This document shows, in pieces, positions 17,624 through 26,973 of a stretch of DNA of 64,000 nucleotides. How positions within the stretch are numbered: the first letter of the stretch is position 1; every line of letters starts with the position of its first letter. Where the stretch lies: the NCBI GenBank assembly GCA_947492175.1, contig CANLMQ010000018.1, forward strand, positions 1 through 64,000, read 5' to 3'. The notes beneath the pieces are model-generated. The model had not been told where the DNA came from. It was given only the letters and a program-made list of their open reading frames with translations, and did no database searches. Position numbers and translations under genes: made by a program. Origin of the DNA: an uncultured Draconibacterium sp. (GTDB lineage: Bacteria; Bacteroidota; Bacteroidia; Bacteroidales; Prolixibacteraceae).

Positions 17624-19960
17624 TTAAAATGGATATCCAATGGCAAATGAGAATGCAAAATCTTTTCCTGTAATTGCGCGGTTACCAAGAATCCACTTTT
17701 TTCCATTGGTGGCTGCAGGATCGCGTAACTTCATTCCCACATCGGTACGCAGGATAAAATAATTTAAATCAAATCTCAAACCGGCTCCTGTTCCAATAGC
17801 AAATTGTTTGTAAAATTTATTGAAACGAAACAAAGCTCCCTCCCTGTTATCGTTTTTGTTGATTGCCCAGATATTCCCTGCATCAAGGAAAAGTGCCCCT
17901 TCCATAGCACCTATAAGACCAAAGCGGTATTCCAAATTTGCTTCAAGCTTAATGTCTGATGACTGGTTAGGATATGCTTCTTCTTCGGCACTGTATGTCC
18001 CCGGTCCAAGAGAGCGAACCTGCCAAGCCCTTATTCCATTGGCTCCGCCCGAGAAATACTGCTTTTCGAAAGGTAGCAGCCGGGAGTTACCGTAGGGAAT
18101 TCCAACACCAATAAAAGCCCTTCCTACAATGGAGTTATATTTATCTAGTTGAATTGCCCTTCTTACCTCAAAATCGGATCTTATATATTGTGCAAATTGA
18201 GTGTTAAATATCTTGTAGAATTCGATGGGTTTGTTGGTAACGGTATCAACTGACTGGTATTTCGCTTTTCCAATAAGACTGGAAATAGCTCCCAGAACAT
18301 TTCCCGATGATTCGATATTTAAGCGTGCATATGTATAATTATTACCCGAATTTAAACGCTGATTATTGTATATAATCGAGTAATTCATTGCAAAAATAAA
18401 ATGATCAGTAAAACTACTTTTAATATACAAGTCTTTAATAGAATTTACAAAATCTTCATTGAACTCATATAAACGAACAATATTCAGGTCTACTATATTC
18501 CACAAGTGCATTAGATTTTGCGTAGTATTCCAGTCGTAACCAAATTTTACGTTTGTAATAGTACGAGTATATTCAGGACGCCTTTGATAGTTATACCCCA
18601 TGTTCAAAATGGTTTTAGGAAGATTTCTCTCAAAACTCTTAATAAACTTTGCCGGCCCCAACAACTTGGGAACTATTAAATTCGCTTCAACACCAAACTC
18701 GCGAGTATTAAACTTTTCAGCTCCACTTTTAACTTGCATACGTTCGGTAGCACCTTTAAATCGCAACTGAAAAACCTCAGCACCTCTAAACAAGTTTCGA
18801 TGTTGATAGTAGATATTACCAGCTACACCCAAATTGCCCGAAGTATTTGTTCCTTCAATATCGAAGGATGTAGATTGTTTGTTTAACGGAGCCAACCTTA
18901 AATTACAATCCAACAAATTCGAATCCTGTTCCGGAAAGGTTTCGTTAAACTGAATATCCACAAACCGAAACTGACGCAAGCGATTAAATCCGTTAAAGGT
19001 ATTTTCAACCTCCGAATTTTTAAACAAATCACCACTCCGCATTTGGTTGGTTCTCGTAAATAAAGAAGGCGGATATTGTATCTGTTTGGTCATGTAGAGA
19101 TAAGAATTATCCCATTCCAGAGTATCGGAAAAAGTTTCGCTTTTCCCCCGGGAAACTGTAACCGGTGTATTCCCGGGCATTACGGAATAGTAGAAATTAT
19201 TTAGATAATAAGGTTTTAGAACTTTCGCAGAATCCGCCTGACTCTTCTCAGATTCTCCAATAAACATGTCAAGCACCACTTGCTTGTCATATAAACTTGT
19301 ATCGGCCAGACCGTGCACCTGATTTTTTGAAAAAAAGAAATAACCATTGTTACGGTACAAGTCAACAACTTTTTCCCGTTGCCGCTCCAGCTCATAAAAA
19401 TCAAAAGCATCTCCCTTTCGAACAGAATAAGAAACTGAATCGCGATAAAAAATTGCTTTTAATTCGGAAGTTACAAAATGGTAATTTACTTTTTTTATTT
19501 TGTACTGATCGCCAGTTTCAATATTAAACTTTAATTCCGCCTTTTGCTTTTTCTCATCGAATTTTGTTTTACTTTTTATTCGGGCCTGGTAGTACCCCTT
19601 ATTGTCCATATACTGTTTAAGCTGGTCGATTGAACGCTGGCTCATGGCTTCATCATACAATTGCGGGGCTTCTCCTATTCGCTTTAGCCAGTCATCGCTC
19701 TTCTTTTTCGACGACATATTATAAAGTGCCAGATAGAACTTTATAAATCCTAAAATTTTGTAGTTTTCTTTTTGACGAATAAACGACTTTGCTTCTTCCT
19801 TTTTTATTTCAGGATCGTCGATTTCCAACTCAACTTTATTCAGCAAATATTTCTGTTCGGGTACAAACCTGGTTTGTGAACAGGAGCCCAAAAACAGTGC
19901 AAATAACAGAACTATCCACTTTACTCCCTCTATCTTTCTATTGTTGTATTTCCGAACCAA
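17624..19960 (-). CDS. tamL: BamA/TamA-family outer-membrane lipoprotein (TamL-like)
   Basis: The 778-residue protein starts with a lipoprotein signal (WIVLLFALFLGSC, lipidated Cys about residue 27), then POTRA-like segments (for example YKIKKVNYHFVTS and a second near residue 300) and a C-terminal 16-strand-type barrel with YFSGGANGIRAWQVRSLGPG and a C-terminal aromatic, AFSFAIGYPF. Bacteroidota TamL proteins are lipidated TamA homologues helping outer-membrane assembly. The only start before the signal peptide is TTG at 19960; an in-frame stop lies five codons upstream and no ATG exists, so a non-ATG start is likely. It is divergent from the SpoU methyltransferase. No tamB is adjacent. Confidence 0.85.
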   Translation of the reverse strand: MVRKYNNRKIEGVKWIVLLFALFLGSCSQTRFVPEQKYLLNKVELEIDDPEIKKEEAKSFIRQKENYKILGFIKFYLALYNMSSKKKSDDWLKRIGEAPQLYDEAMSQRSIDQLKQYMDNKGYYQARIKSKTKFDEKKQKAELKFNIETGDQYKIKKVNYHFVTSELKAIFYRDSVSYSVRKGDAFDFYELERQREKVVDLYRNNGYFFFSKNQVHGLADTSLYDKQVVLDMFIGESEKSQADSAKVLKPYYLNNFYYSVMPGNTPVTVSRGKSETFSDTLEWDNSYLYMTKQIQYPPSLFTRTNQMRSGDLFKNSEVENTFNGFNRLRQFRFVDIQFNETFPEQDSNLLDCNLRLAPLNKQSTSFDIEGTNTSGNLGVAGNIYYQHRNLFRGAEVFQLRFKGATERMQVKSGAEKFNTREFGVEANLIVPKLLGPAKFIKSFERNLPKTILNMGYNYQRRPEYTRTITNVKFGYDWNTTQNLMHLWNIVDLNIVRLYEFNEDFVNSIKDLYIKSSFTDHFIFAMNYSIIYNNQRLNSGNNYTYARLNIESSGNVLGAISSLIGKAKYQSVDTVTNKPIEFYKIFNTQFAQYIRSDFEVRRAIQLDKYNSIVGRAFIGVGIPYGNSRLLPFEKQYFSGGANGIRAWQVRSLGPGTYSAEEEAYPNQSSDIKLEANLEYRFGLIGAMEGALFLDAGNIWAINKNDNREGALFRFNKFYKQFAIGTGAGLRFDLNYFILRTDVGMKLRDPAATNGKKWILGNRAITGKDFAFSFAIGYPF

Positions 19961-20052
19961 ATCAAATCGCTTTTATTCCGTAAAATAACGAAGAGTTTTT
20001 TTAGAAACAGTAACTTTACCGCATTTATTATATCACACGACCATTAAAATCT

Positions 20053-20817
20053 ATGATCAGCAAAAGTACAATAAAACTTATTAAATCGCTTGCCATAAAA
20101 AAATACAGAACACGCGAACAATTATTTTTGGTAGAAGGCGATAAAATGGTTGCCGAGGTATTACAATCGCAGCTAAAAGTTAAAGAACTAATTTGCACAA
20201 ATGAGTTTACTTCTTTTTTAGAAAAGAAATCACCTGCTATTGAAAAAACAACAATTGTTAATCACAAAGAATTAAAGCAAGCAAGTTTATTAAACAATCC
20301 CCAAAACAGTCTTGCAATTTGCAGAATTCCAAAACCTAAATCATTCCCTGCTAAACTTTCAGGCACACTTTCAATCTATTTAGATGGAATTCAGGACCCC
20401 GGAAATTTGGGAACCATTATAAGAATTTGCGATTGGTTTGGCGTTGAAGATGTGTTTTGCTCTCCCGACTCTGTTGATCTGTACAATCCAAAAGTAATTC
20501 AGGCAAGCATGGGCTCGTTTAACCGGATTAACTACCGGGAAAGTGAATTCAGTCAATTACAAACACTGGCTAAAAATTCGGGTACACAACTTTACGGAGC
20601 ATTTATGGATGGTAAAAATATCTATTCGGAAACATTACCGCAAAATGCCCTTCTTGTAATGGGTAATGAAGGAAACGGAATTCGAAAAGAAGTTGAAACA
20701 CTGATAGACAAACGAATCAGTATTCCTAATCTTTCGTCGAATAAAGAAAAAGCTGAATCGTTAAACGTGTCGGTAGCAACCGCAATTATATGTTCCGAAT
20801 TTAAACGACTGCAATAA
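20053..20817 (+). CDS. TrmH/SpoU family RNA 2-O-ribose methyltransferase
   Basis: This 254-residue SPOUT methyltransferase uses SAM to methylate ribose 2-OH in tRNA or rRNA. An N-terminal substrate-binding domain (residues 1-95, KKYRTREQLFLVEGDKMV) resembles the L30e-like domain of RlmB/TsnR relatives. The three SpoU motifs are QDPGNLGTIIRICDWFG, VMGNEGNGIRKEV and ISIPNLSSNKEKAESLNVSVA, forming the trefoil knot and SAM site. It is divergent from tamL and convergent with porT, 2 nt apart. The exact target nucleotide is unknown. Confidence 0.9.
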   Translation: MISKSTIKLIKSLAIKKYRTREQLFLVEGDKMVAEVLQSQLKVKELICTNEFTSFLEKKSPAIEKTTIVNHKELKQASLLNNPQNSLAICRIPKPKSFPAKLSGTLSIYLDGIQDPGNLGTIIRICDWFGVEDVFCSPDSVDLYNPKVIQASMGSFNRINYRESEFSQLQTLAKNSGTQLYGAFMDGKNIYSETLPQNALLVMGNEGNGIRKEVETLIDKRISIPNLSSNKEKAESLNVSVATAIICSEFKRLQ

Positions 20818-20819
20818 AA

Positions 20820-21581
20820 TTATTCGAAGTGGAAACACAACGTAAATATTTTTGAACGCAAATTTTTGATTGATTGTGCATAATACAAACGCTGCTGACC
20901 TCCCGGCAAATCACCTAACTGGTTATTTAAACCAAAACTGAATTTAGCTTCAACAGAAAACCGAAAGAAAGGGAAATAATGATCCCAGCCACCACCTGCT
21001 TCTGCATAAAATCCTCCACTTTTCAGTTTTATTAAATCTTCCTGAGCGGTTCGCGAAATATCCTGACGATAAGCGCCCCCAAAAATAACATATGGTCGAT
21101 CGTTATTAATCCGACGTGCTTTATATTTAATAAGTAATGGAAAATCGAGAAAAGTTGATTTAATTGAATAGTTCCTTAAACTTTCGTCAAGTACCGGATG
21201 GTTAATATCATAAACAGGGACATTGAAAGTAATTTGTCTTTCGCCAAACGAAAGCCCTGGCAGAAAACGCAGGTTAAAATCTTTCGATAAGCGCAAACTG
21301 GAAATAATTCCTACCGTAAATCCGGGAATAAGTGTAGATACATCAGAACGTATTGCTTTATCCTGGGTAACTTCCGGGTACTTACTGTCATATAAGAAGG
21401 CTGTATTTTCGCCAATTGGATTATAATTGGCAATATTAAAATCGAGTGTATTTACACCAATCGTAAACCCAAAATGAATAAGTTTATCATCGAAAGTGGT
21501 CAGGTAATTAATCTTCTGCTTTTGCGCATAAGAACTTATGCACCCGGTAACCAATAATATTGCGAAAACAAGTTTCTTCAC
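20820..21581 (-). CDS. porT: PorT family outer-membrane protein (type IX secretion)
   Basis: The 253-residue protein has a signal peptide (KKLVFAILLVTGCISSYAQ) followed by alternating beta-strand segments of a small barrel, such as IHFGFTIGVNTLDFNI and GGFYAEAGGGWDHYFPFFRFSVEAKFS (partly quoted), ending in Phe-Glu. It matches PorT/SprT proteins, which are required for type IX secretion in Porphyromonas and Flavobacterium. A Cys inside the signal (VTGC) could be a lipobox but the AQ cleavage site looks better. It follows ubiE on the same strand, an arrangement I recall as common in the phylum. The giant T9SS substrate in this window supports the call. Confidence 0.85.
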   Translation of the reverse strand: MKKLVFAILLVTGCISSYAQKQKINYLTTFDDKLIHFGFTIGVNTLDFNIANYNPIGENTAFLYDSKYPEVTQDKAIRSDVSTLIPGFTVGIISSLRLSKDFNLRFLPGLSFGERQITFNVPVYDINHPVLDESLRNYSIKSTFLDFPLLIKYKARRINNDRPYVIFGGAYRQDISRTAQEDLIKLKSGGFYAEAGGGWDHYFPFFRFSVEAKFSFGLNNQLGDLPGGQQRLYYAQSIKNLRSKIFTLCFHFE

Positions 21582-21640
21582 AGTTTGTTTTTATTCCTTT
21601 TCTTGAAAACAAGAAATCAGTTAAAATATTGTTTCAGATC

Positions 21641-22369
21641 TTAAATATCGGGTTTCTTTGCCTCATAAATTGATGCAATTCCGAAAGTTTGCCTGAAACA
21701 TCTGTTATTAACAAAACCTAGGTCAGCTAAAATAGTCAAAAATCTTTCACCGTCAGGAAATTCATTTACCGATTCAGGCAAATAAGAATATGCATTGTTA
21801 TCTTTCGATATAATTCGCCCAATAAAAGGAAGAATCCGCATAAAATAAAACATATAAATCTGCTTAAACGGAGCTGATACTGGTTTTGAAAACTCCAAAA
21901 CAAAAAATACTCCTCCCGGTCTTATCACTCTTAATATCTCCGACAAGCCTTTCTCAAGGTTTTCGAAGTTTCTTACTCCAAAACCAACAATTGCAGCATC
22001 AAAAGTATCACTGTCGAAAGGCAAATTTTCAGAGTCAGCCTTTCTGAATCGGATCTGGTTTTCAAGTTTCTTTTTTGCAATTTTCTTTCGGGCTACATTT
22101 AACATTCCTTCCGAAATATCAATTCCGGTAATACTAACATTGCCCAATTTAGAGGCTGCAACCGCAAAATCACCGGTACCGGTGGCAATATCGAGTATTT
22201 TTGCCGGCTTGTACGACTTTAGCTTATTGATGGTTTTTTTACGCCAAAGTTTATCTATGTTAACAGAAAGAATATGATTCAAGGCATCATACTTCGGAGA
22301 GATATTATCAAACATCTCTTCTACCTGTCCTTTTTTCGACTGTTTTGAATGTTTGTAAGGTAGGGCCAT
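21641..22369 (-). CDS. ubiE: demethylmenaquinone methyltransferase
   Basis: This 242-residue SAM-dependent methyltransferase performs the last step of menaquinone synthesis (also named menG). Motif I is ILDIATGTGDFAVAA, with VSITGIDISEGML after it. The UbiE signature regions GVRNFENLEKGLSEILRVIRPGG and VLEFSKP are present, as is the N-terminal VEEMFDNISPKYDALNHILS. Its ATG overlaps the stop of the upstream PurL-like gene (TAATG), indicating translational coupling. Menaquinone is the usual quinone of this phylum, so MenG function is favoured. Confidence 0.93.
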   Translation of the reverse strand: MALPYKHSKQSKKGQVEEMFDNISPKYDALNHILSVNIDKLWRKKTINKLKSYKPAKILDIATGTGDFAVAASKLGNVSITGIDISEGMLNVARKKIAKKKLENQIRFRKADSENLPFDSDTFDAAIVGFGVRNFENLEKGLSEILRVIRPGGVFFVLEFSKPVSAPFKQIYMFYFMRILPFIGRIISKDNNAYSYLPESVNEFPDGERFLTILADLGFVNNRCFRQTFGIASIYEAKKPDI

Positions 22370-23409
22370 TAAACTCCAACGGTCATTTTGTCAATAAATC
22401 CAAACGATTCATCGTCTACACGAATTTCGCCCTTTGTTACATGTCCGAGTGTAAAAAACGGAATATTTGTTTCTGACATTGCATCTACAAATTCTTCTTC
22501 CAGTCCCGGATTTACTCCCACAATTACACGTCCCATCGATTCGCCAAACAAAAAGGCATCTAAACGGGTTTCGGCATCGGTGGTTATATCAAATCCTAAA
22601 TTATTTGGAATTGCTGCCCGCAGCAAGGTAAAAAACAAACCTCCTTTACCAACCGGGCTGGCACTTTCAATAAGTTTTTCCTCATTCAGCTTTTTAAGTA
22701 CTTTTTGTATCTCAATTTCTTCCTTAATATCGAATGCAGGTAACGGCGAATCCGAAATACCGTGGAAAAATTCAAGATATTCAGAAGAATTTATATCGTC
22801 GCGGGTTTTCCCAATCAAAAAAATATGATTCCCTTTTTTCTTGAATGTATGTGTTGTCAGGTTTTTCTTGTTTGCAACCTGCGCCATCATACTTACAATA
22901 ATAGTTGGAGGTACTATGCCATGTTCCGAAAAATTATCAAAACGGATTTTTCTGTCAGAAATCTGGAGATTAAACTTTTGAGCGGCATTTTCCAGTCCCT
23001 TTTTCGCGCCCGATGCAATTAATCCACCGTTTGGATCGGCTACATTAATGTGATACAATAAAGCACTAACAGCAGTTGGTTTAGCACCAAAACATAACAT
23101 TTTACGTGTTGCGCGCGAAATTAAGATTTCGGTAGCTTTTTGCGGATCACTTTCAAGGTGATGATGAAATGCATGTGTACTCATTGCCATTGCATTTCCG
23201 TTATTATCCAAATCAAATAAACCCGTTTCATCCGTATCGCTGTCTCCTATTGATTCAGGCGAAATACTTTTTTCGCTAAAATCGTTAAAGTAATTGATAA
23301 CTGACAAATTTGGATTAACCATAAGAGAATAGATTATCTCTTCTATCTTTTCCGGCTCCGGAATCATCTCAATCGAGAACTCCTTTTCGGCTTGAACAGT
23401 ATCACTCAT
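22369..23409 (-). CDS. AIR synthase-related protein (PurL/PurM superfamily)
   Basis: This 346-residue protein resembles the ATP-binding PurM/PurL (AIR synthase-like) superfamily. Visible parts are NYFNDFSEKSISPESIGDSD, an active-site-like HAFHHHLESDPQKAT region, NVADPNGGLIASGAKKGLENAA, and ESASPVGKGGLFFTLLRAA plus GVNPGLEEEFVDAM in the C-terminal half. It is far shorter than a full PurL (about 1200 residues), so it is probably a stand-alone paralogue of one half. The frame is open to 23508, but MSDTVQAEKEF is the first sensible start. Its reaction is uncertain. It is coupled to ubiE by a TAATG overlap. Confidence 0.7.
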   Translation of the reverse strand: MSDTVQAEKEFSIEMIPEPEKIEEIIYSLMVNPNLSVINYFNDFSEKSISPESIGDSDTDETGLFDLDNNGNAMAMSTHAFHHHLESDPQKATEILISRATRKMLCFGAKPTAVSALLYHINVADPNGGLIASGAKKGLENAAQKFNLQISDRKIRFDNFSEHGIVPPTIIVSMMAQVANKKNLTTHTFKKKGNHIFLIGKTRDDINSSEYLEFFHGISDSPLPAFDIKEEIEIQKVLKKLNEEKLIESASPVGKGGLFFTLLRAAIPNNLGFDITTDAETRLDAFLFGESMGRVIVGVNPGLEEEFVDAMSETNIPFFTLGHVTKGEIRVDDESFGFIDKMTVGV

Positions 23410-23642
23410 ATCTCTTTTTTCTTTTGATTGTACAGAAGCAAAGGTAATTAAGTACACGATTTTTCCATAAGAATTACCGTGTTTTTTAACTCGCATTCTT
23501 TTTAACAACTACCAGTGCACGCGTATTTCAATTAGTTTCAATAGTTTGTAAGTCGAGTTGCCCGGATTCAGTAGAAGTGTATCCTCGGTTAATTTTGATT
23601 TAGGGAAAGTAAATCAAGTCATAACAAAAGCAAATATTTAAT

Positions 23643-23650
23643 TAACTTTG
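23643..23650 (+). promoter_or_regulatory. -7 element of the glycosyltransferase-lytSR unit
   Basis: TAACTTTG matches TAnnTTTG and ends 18 nt before the ATG at 23669. No TTTG -33 box is visible at the usual distance. Confidence 0.55.
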
Positions 23651-23668
23651 CAGTTCAAATGATAGAGC

Positions 23669-24379
23669 ATGTCAGAAGCAATTATAATTACACCCGTTAA
23701 AGATTCTCTTGAAACAACCAAACGTACAATCGAAGCGATTGCAAAGGCAGATGGTAATTTCGAATATTATGTTTTTAATGACTTTAGTAGCGCTGCAACT
23801 AAAAACTATTTAGAACAGGCAAAACAACAATACAACTTTCGCCTTATTCATCTTGAAGACATTACCGACACACCTTCGCCAAACTATAAGCTGGTTTTAC
23901 AAACTGCTCAAAAAATCGCTCTCGAGAAAAATTGTCCGCTTGGACTTATCGAATCTGATGTTGTAATTAAAAACAATACGCTTTCGGAGCTGATAACCCT
24001 GATAAATACTAAAGAAAAACCCGGGCTTGTTGGGGCTATTACCATTGATGAATCGAACAATTACAATTTCCCTTATAATTTTGAGAAGGTTAAAAACTCC
24101 GATGTATTAAATACATCGCACAGCTTGAGTTTCTGCTGTACACTAATTTCTCCTCAATTTTTAAAAGAGTTCGATTTTAAACAGCTTGCAGACAATAAGG
24201 ATTGGTTTGACGTATTTATCAGTCGCCAATCAAAAAAACTGGGCTACAACAATTACCTTGCAAAAGGGATTGAGGTTTTACACCTGCCTCATTCAAGCCG
24301 CCCATGGAAGAATCTGAAATATAAAAACCCGGTTTTATACTATTTAAAAAAGATATTCTTAAAACGAGATCGGATCTAA
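23669..24379 (+). CDS. GT2-like glycosyltransferase family protein
   Basis: The 236-residue protein has a GT-A-type start: AIIITPVKDSLETTKRTIEAI, then YYVFNDFSSAATKNYL for nucleotide-sugar binding. The usual DXD is replaced or represented by LIESDVVIKNN near residue 93. The C-terminal part has LHLPHSSRPWKNLKYKNPVLYYLKK. There is no membrane helix, so it is probably cytosolic or peripherally attached. It lies 1 nt before the sensor kinase gene, so the three genes probably form an operon. Donor and acceptor are unknown. Confidence 0.7.
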   Translation: MSEAIIITPVKDSLETTKRTIEAIAKADGNFEYYVFNDFSSAATKNYLEQAKQQYNFRLIHLEDITDTPSPNYKLVLQTAQKIALEKNCPLGLIESDVVIKNNTLSELITLINTKEKPGLVGAITIDESNNYNFPYNFEKVKNSDVLNTSHSLSFCCTLISPQFLKEFDFKQLADNKDWFDVFISRQSKKLGYNNYLAKGIEVLHLPHSSRPWKNLKYKNPVLYYLKKIFLKRDRI

Positions 24380-24380
24380 C

Positions 24381-25436
24381 ATGCCTCAACGCATATTAAA
24401 TAAGCGCAATAAAATTTTAGGTCACTCAGTGTTCTGGCTGATCAGTATTTCTTTTTTGTGTTTTATCTTTTATCTCTATAGCCGCGAAATTAATCTTGCG
24501 TTAATTGCCAAAGCACTAATAACAAATATCGGATTTGCCTTTAGTGTTTATATAAATCTATATGTTCTCATCCCTAAATTTCTTAAAAAGAAAAGTTACA
24601 TTTTTTATATATTCTGGTTGGTGCTTCTGTTATCATTAAGCAGTGCTTTTATTCAGTTTATAATTGTTCATCCTCTTCGGCACGTGTTAGATGTGTCCGA
24701 CCGGTTTTCAACATTCGACTCCGATACACATTCTGCGTTCTTTTTTGCAACCTTTTTTTATGTGTTGCTATCATCTTTTTTGAAATTTATAAATGACTGG
24801 CTGTCTATGCAGGATTTAAACTACAAACTGGCCAAAATCGAAAAAGAAAAACTCGAAGCAGAATTAAGCACATTAAAAGGGCAGTTAAATCCACACTTCT
24901 TATTTAATTCTTTAAATAATATTTATTCGCTGGCATTGGTTCAATCTGAAAAGGTACCTGAATTAATTCTGAAACTTTCGGACTTGATGCGCCATATTAT
25001 TTACGAATCGCGGGAAAATTATATCTCGCTGGAAAAGGAGATTGAATTTGTGGACAACTTTATTGCCCTTCAAAAGATAAGGACATCGGAGAAAACCAGA
25101 ATTAATTATACCAGAACAGATGATATTCCATCGGCTAAAATTGCACCATTACTTTTTGAACCATTTATCGACAATGCATTTAAACATGGGCTTCCGGGAA
25201 CAGAAAAATCCGATTTTATAGATATTAGTTTTTCTTTTCAAGAGAATGATTTTCTTGTTTTCAAACTACAAAACAACTTTGAAGAATCAGAACTTTGGAA
25301 TAAAAAGAACTCCGGAATTGGAATTGAAAATGTACAGCAGCGTCTTGAGCACTTATATAGCAACGAAGAATATTCGTTAACCATTACAAAAAAGAACCCG
25401 GTATTTACAGTGTTACTAAAGTTAAAACTTAAATAG
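24381..25436 (+). CDS. LytS/YpdA-type sensor histidine kinase
   Basis: The 351-residue kinase has four membrane segments (about residues 14-31, 41-62, 73-95 and 117-136), then a coiled coil and a His_kinase domain. The phospho-acceptor is His172 in LNPHFLFNSLNN, the N box is FIDNAFKHG (Asn265), and the G box is SGIGIENVQQRL near 311-322. The second ATPase G box is reduced, as usual in this family. It has no obvious periplasmic sensor domain. One nucleotide separates it from the LytTR regulator, its likely partner. Confidence 0.92.
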   Translation: MPQRILNKRNKILGHSVFWLISISFLCFIFYLYSREINLALIAKALITNIGFAFSVYINLYVLIPKFLKKKSYIFYIFWLVLLLSLSSAFIQFIIVHPLRHVLDVSDRFSTFDSDTHSAFFFATFFYVLLSSFLKFINDWLSMQDLNYKLAKIEKEKLEAELSTLKGQLNPHFLFNSLNNIYSLALVQSEKVPELILKLSDLMRHIIYESRENYISLEKEIEFVDNFIALQKIRTSEKTRINYTRTDDIPSAKIAPLLFEPFIDNAFKHGLPGTEKSDFIDISFSFQENDFLVFKLQNNFEESELWNKKNSGIGIENVQQRLEHLYSNEEYSLTITKKNPVFTVLLKLKLK

Positions 25437-25437
25437 A

Positions 25438-26160
25438 ATGGAAATAAAGGCCCTAATTATCGACGATGAACCTTTAGCACAAAACGTAATTAAACAATAT
25501 GCACAAAAACTGCCCGATTTAACAATTGTGGCTACCTGCAACGATGCAATTTGCGCTCATAAAACACTACAAGAACAAAAGGTTGATCTTTTATTTCTCG
25601 ATATTAATATGCCTAAAATGTCGGGGATTTCTTTTCTAAAGAACCTCAAACCAACTCCAATGGTAATATTTACTACCGCTTATTCGGAGTATGCTTTGGA
25701 AGCACACGAACTAAATGCCATTGATTATTTAAAGAAACCATTTTCTTTTGAACGTTTTTGTAAAGCTTATTACCGCGCCGAAGAGTTACACTACCTGCGA
25801 GTAAAAGCAGAAAATTCGATACCATCAACCGAAAAACAAGCTGATTTTCTTTTTATCAAGTCGAACAAAAAAACGGTTAAAGTTAATTTTACGGATATTT
25901 TGTACATTGAAGGATTAGGCGATTATATAAAAATTCATTTACCTGATATGAAATTAGTAACCAATCTTTCGATGAAAAAAATATTTAGTCTGCTGCCGGC
26001 CAAACAATTCTACAGGATACACAAATCATTTATCGTTTCAATGGATAAGATTGATTCGGTTGAAGGCAACATGGTTTCAGTCAATAAAACCAAGCTGCCA
26101 ATTGGTAATAGCTATCGCCAGGATTTTATCGGTTTTGTCAATACCTTTCTGGCGGAATAG
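25438..26160 (+). CDS. LytTR family response regulator
   Basis: The 240-residue regulator has an N-terminal receiver (acidic pocket Asp9/Asp10, phospho-acceptor Asp55 in LLFLDINMPKMSG, FTTAYSEYALEA, and Lys in YLKKPF) and a C-terminal LytTR DNA-binding domain from about residue 135 (FIKSNKKTVKVNFTDILYIEG, FYRIHKSFIVS). LytTR proteins bind direct repeats upstream of target promoters; I found no convincing sites nearby. It is immediately downstream of its kinase and abuts the convergent nitroreductase gene. Confidence 0.93.
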   Translation: MEIKALIIDDEPLAQNVIKQYAQKLPDLTIVATCNDAICAHKTLQEQKVDLLFLDINMPKMSGISFLKNLKPTPMVIFTTAYSEYALEAHELNAIDYLKKPFSFERFCKAYYRAEELHYLRVKAENSIPSTEKQADFLFIKSNKKTVKVNFTDILYIEGLGDYIKIHLPDMKLVTNLSMKKIFSLLPAKQFYRIHKSFIVSMDKIDSVEGNMVSVNKTKLPIGNSYRQDFIGFVNTFLAE

Positions 26161-26901
26161 TTAATCCATAAATCCTTGCTCTTTTAAAGTATCCAGCATC
26201 GCTTTTGAGAAAAACTCATTATCTGCCTTTTTATATCTCACATCGGTAAAAACCTGGGCAAGATTTTCTTTTTTATTTTCTTCTACAAACTTTTTAGAAC
26301 TCTCTAATCCCTCTTTAAACGCGTATAATTCACAAATAGAGGTTTCGGTGTAGTCATTATACCTCTCGTTGTGAATAATGCCTTCTAAAGGGATTCTATC
26401 GGTTAATTCAGGTTCTTCAGCAGGGTAACCAATTGCAATAGTAGTAATAGGAAAACATAACTTTGGTAATTTCATTATATCTATTATCCCTTTTGCATTA
26501 TAGGTAGTCGTTCCCAGGTAGCAAATTCCCAGACCATAATTTTCTGCAGCAACACAAACATTCTGAGCTACTAATAATGCATCAATAGCCGCTGTTGTAA
26601 ACGAAAGGAAATTATTATATCCGGGTTCAGCATCGTTGAATTCACACCATTTTGAGAACCTGTTAAAGTCAGCAATAAAGGTTAAAAGTACAGGTGCATT
26701 TTTCGCTACCGGTTGACTAAAATGCATAGGAGCCAACTGCTCTTTCATCTCTTTTTCCCGGGTAACTATAACACTGTATAGTTGCATATTTCCTGTAGTT
26801 GAGGCCCTTGCTCCCGAATAAATTATACTTTTTAATACGTCATCGCTAATGTCTTTATCCTTAAATTTTCGGATGCTAACGTGTTTATTTAATAAATCCA
26901 T
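26161..26901 (-). CDS. nitroreductase family flavoprotein (NfsA-like)
   Basis: This 246-residue protein resembles FMN-dependent NAD(P)H nitro/flavin reductases. It shows HVSIRKFKDKDISDDVLKSI at the N-terminus (FMN phosphate-binding Arg), GARASTTGNMQLYSVIV, a central AAIDALLVAQNVCVAAENYGLGICYLG, and TTIAIGYPAEEPELTDR. The length fits the NfsA/FRP class with its C-terminal extension. MDLLNKH is preferred over the open-frame start MFLCKKEN, which lies close to the upstream terminator. Its natural substrate is unknown. Confidence 0.85.
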   Translation of the reverse strand: MDLLNKHVSIRKFKDKDISDDVLKSIIYSGARASTTGNMQLYSVIVTREKEMKEQLAPMHFSQPVAKNAPVLLTFIADFNRFSKWCEFNDAEPGYNNFLSFTTAAIDALLVAQNVCVAAENYGLGICYLGTTTYNAKGIIDIMKLPKLCFPITTIAIGYPAEEPELTDRIPLEGIIHNERYNDYTETSICELYAFKEGLESSKKFVEENKKENLAQVFTDVRYKKADNEFFSKAMLDTLKEQGFMD

Positions 26902-26927
26902 ATTTTCTTTTTTACAAAGGAACAAAA

Positions 26928-26956
26928 AAAAAGGGAAGCTATTCGCTTCCCTTTTT
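26928..26956 (-). terminator. terminator of the giant T9SS protein gene
   Basis: AAAAAGGGAAGC (26928-26939) and GCTTCCCTTTTT (26945-26956) pair perfectly over 12 bp around TATTC. On the minus strand the stem runs into a T-tract (TTTTTTTTT), 17 nt after the stop at 26974. Confidence 0.9.
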
Positions 26957-26973
26957 AATCAATCAATTCGGTA

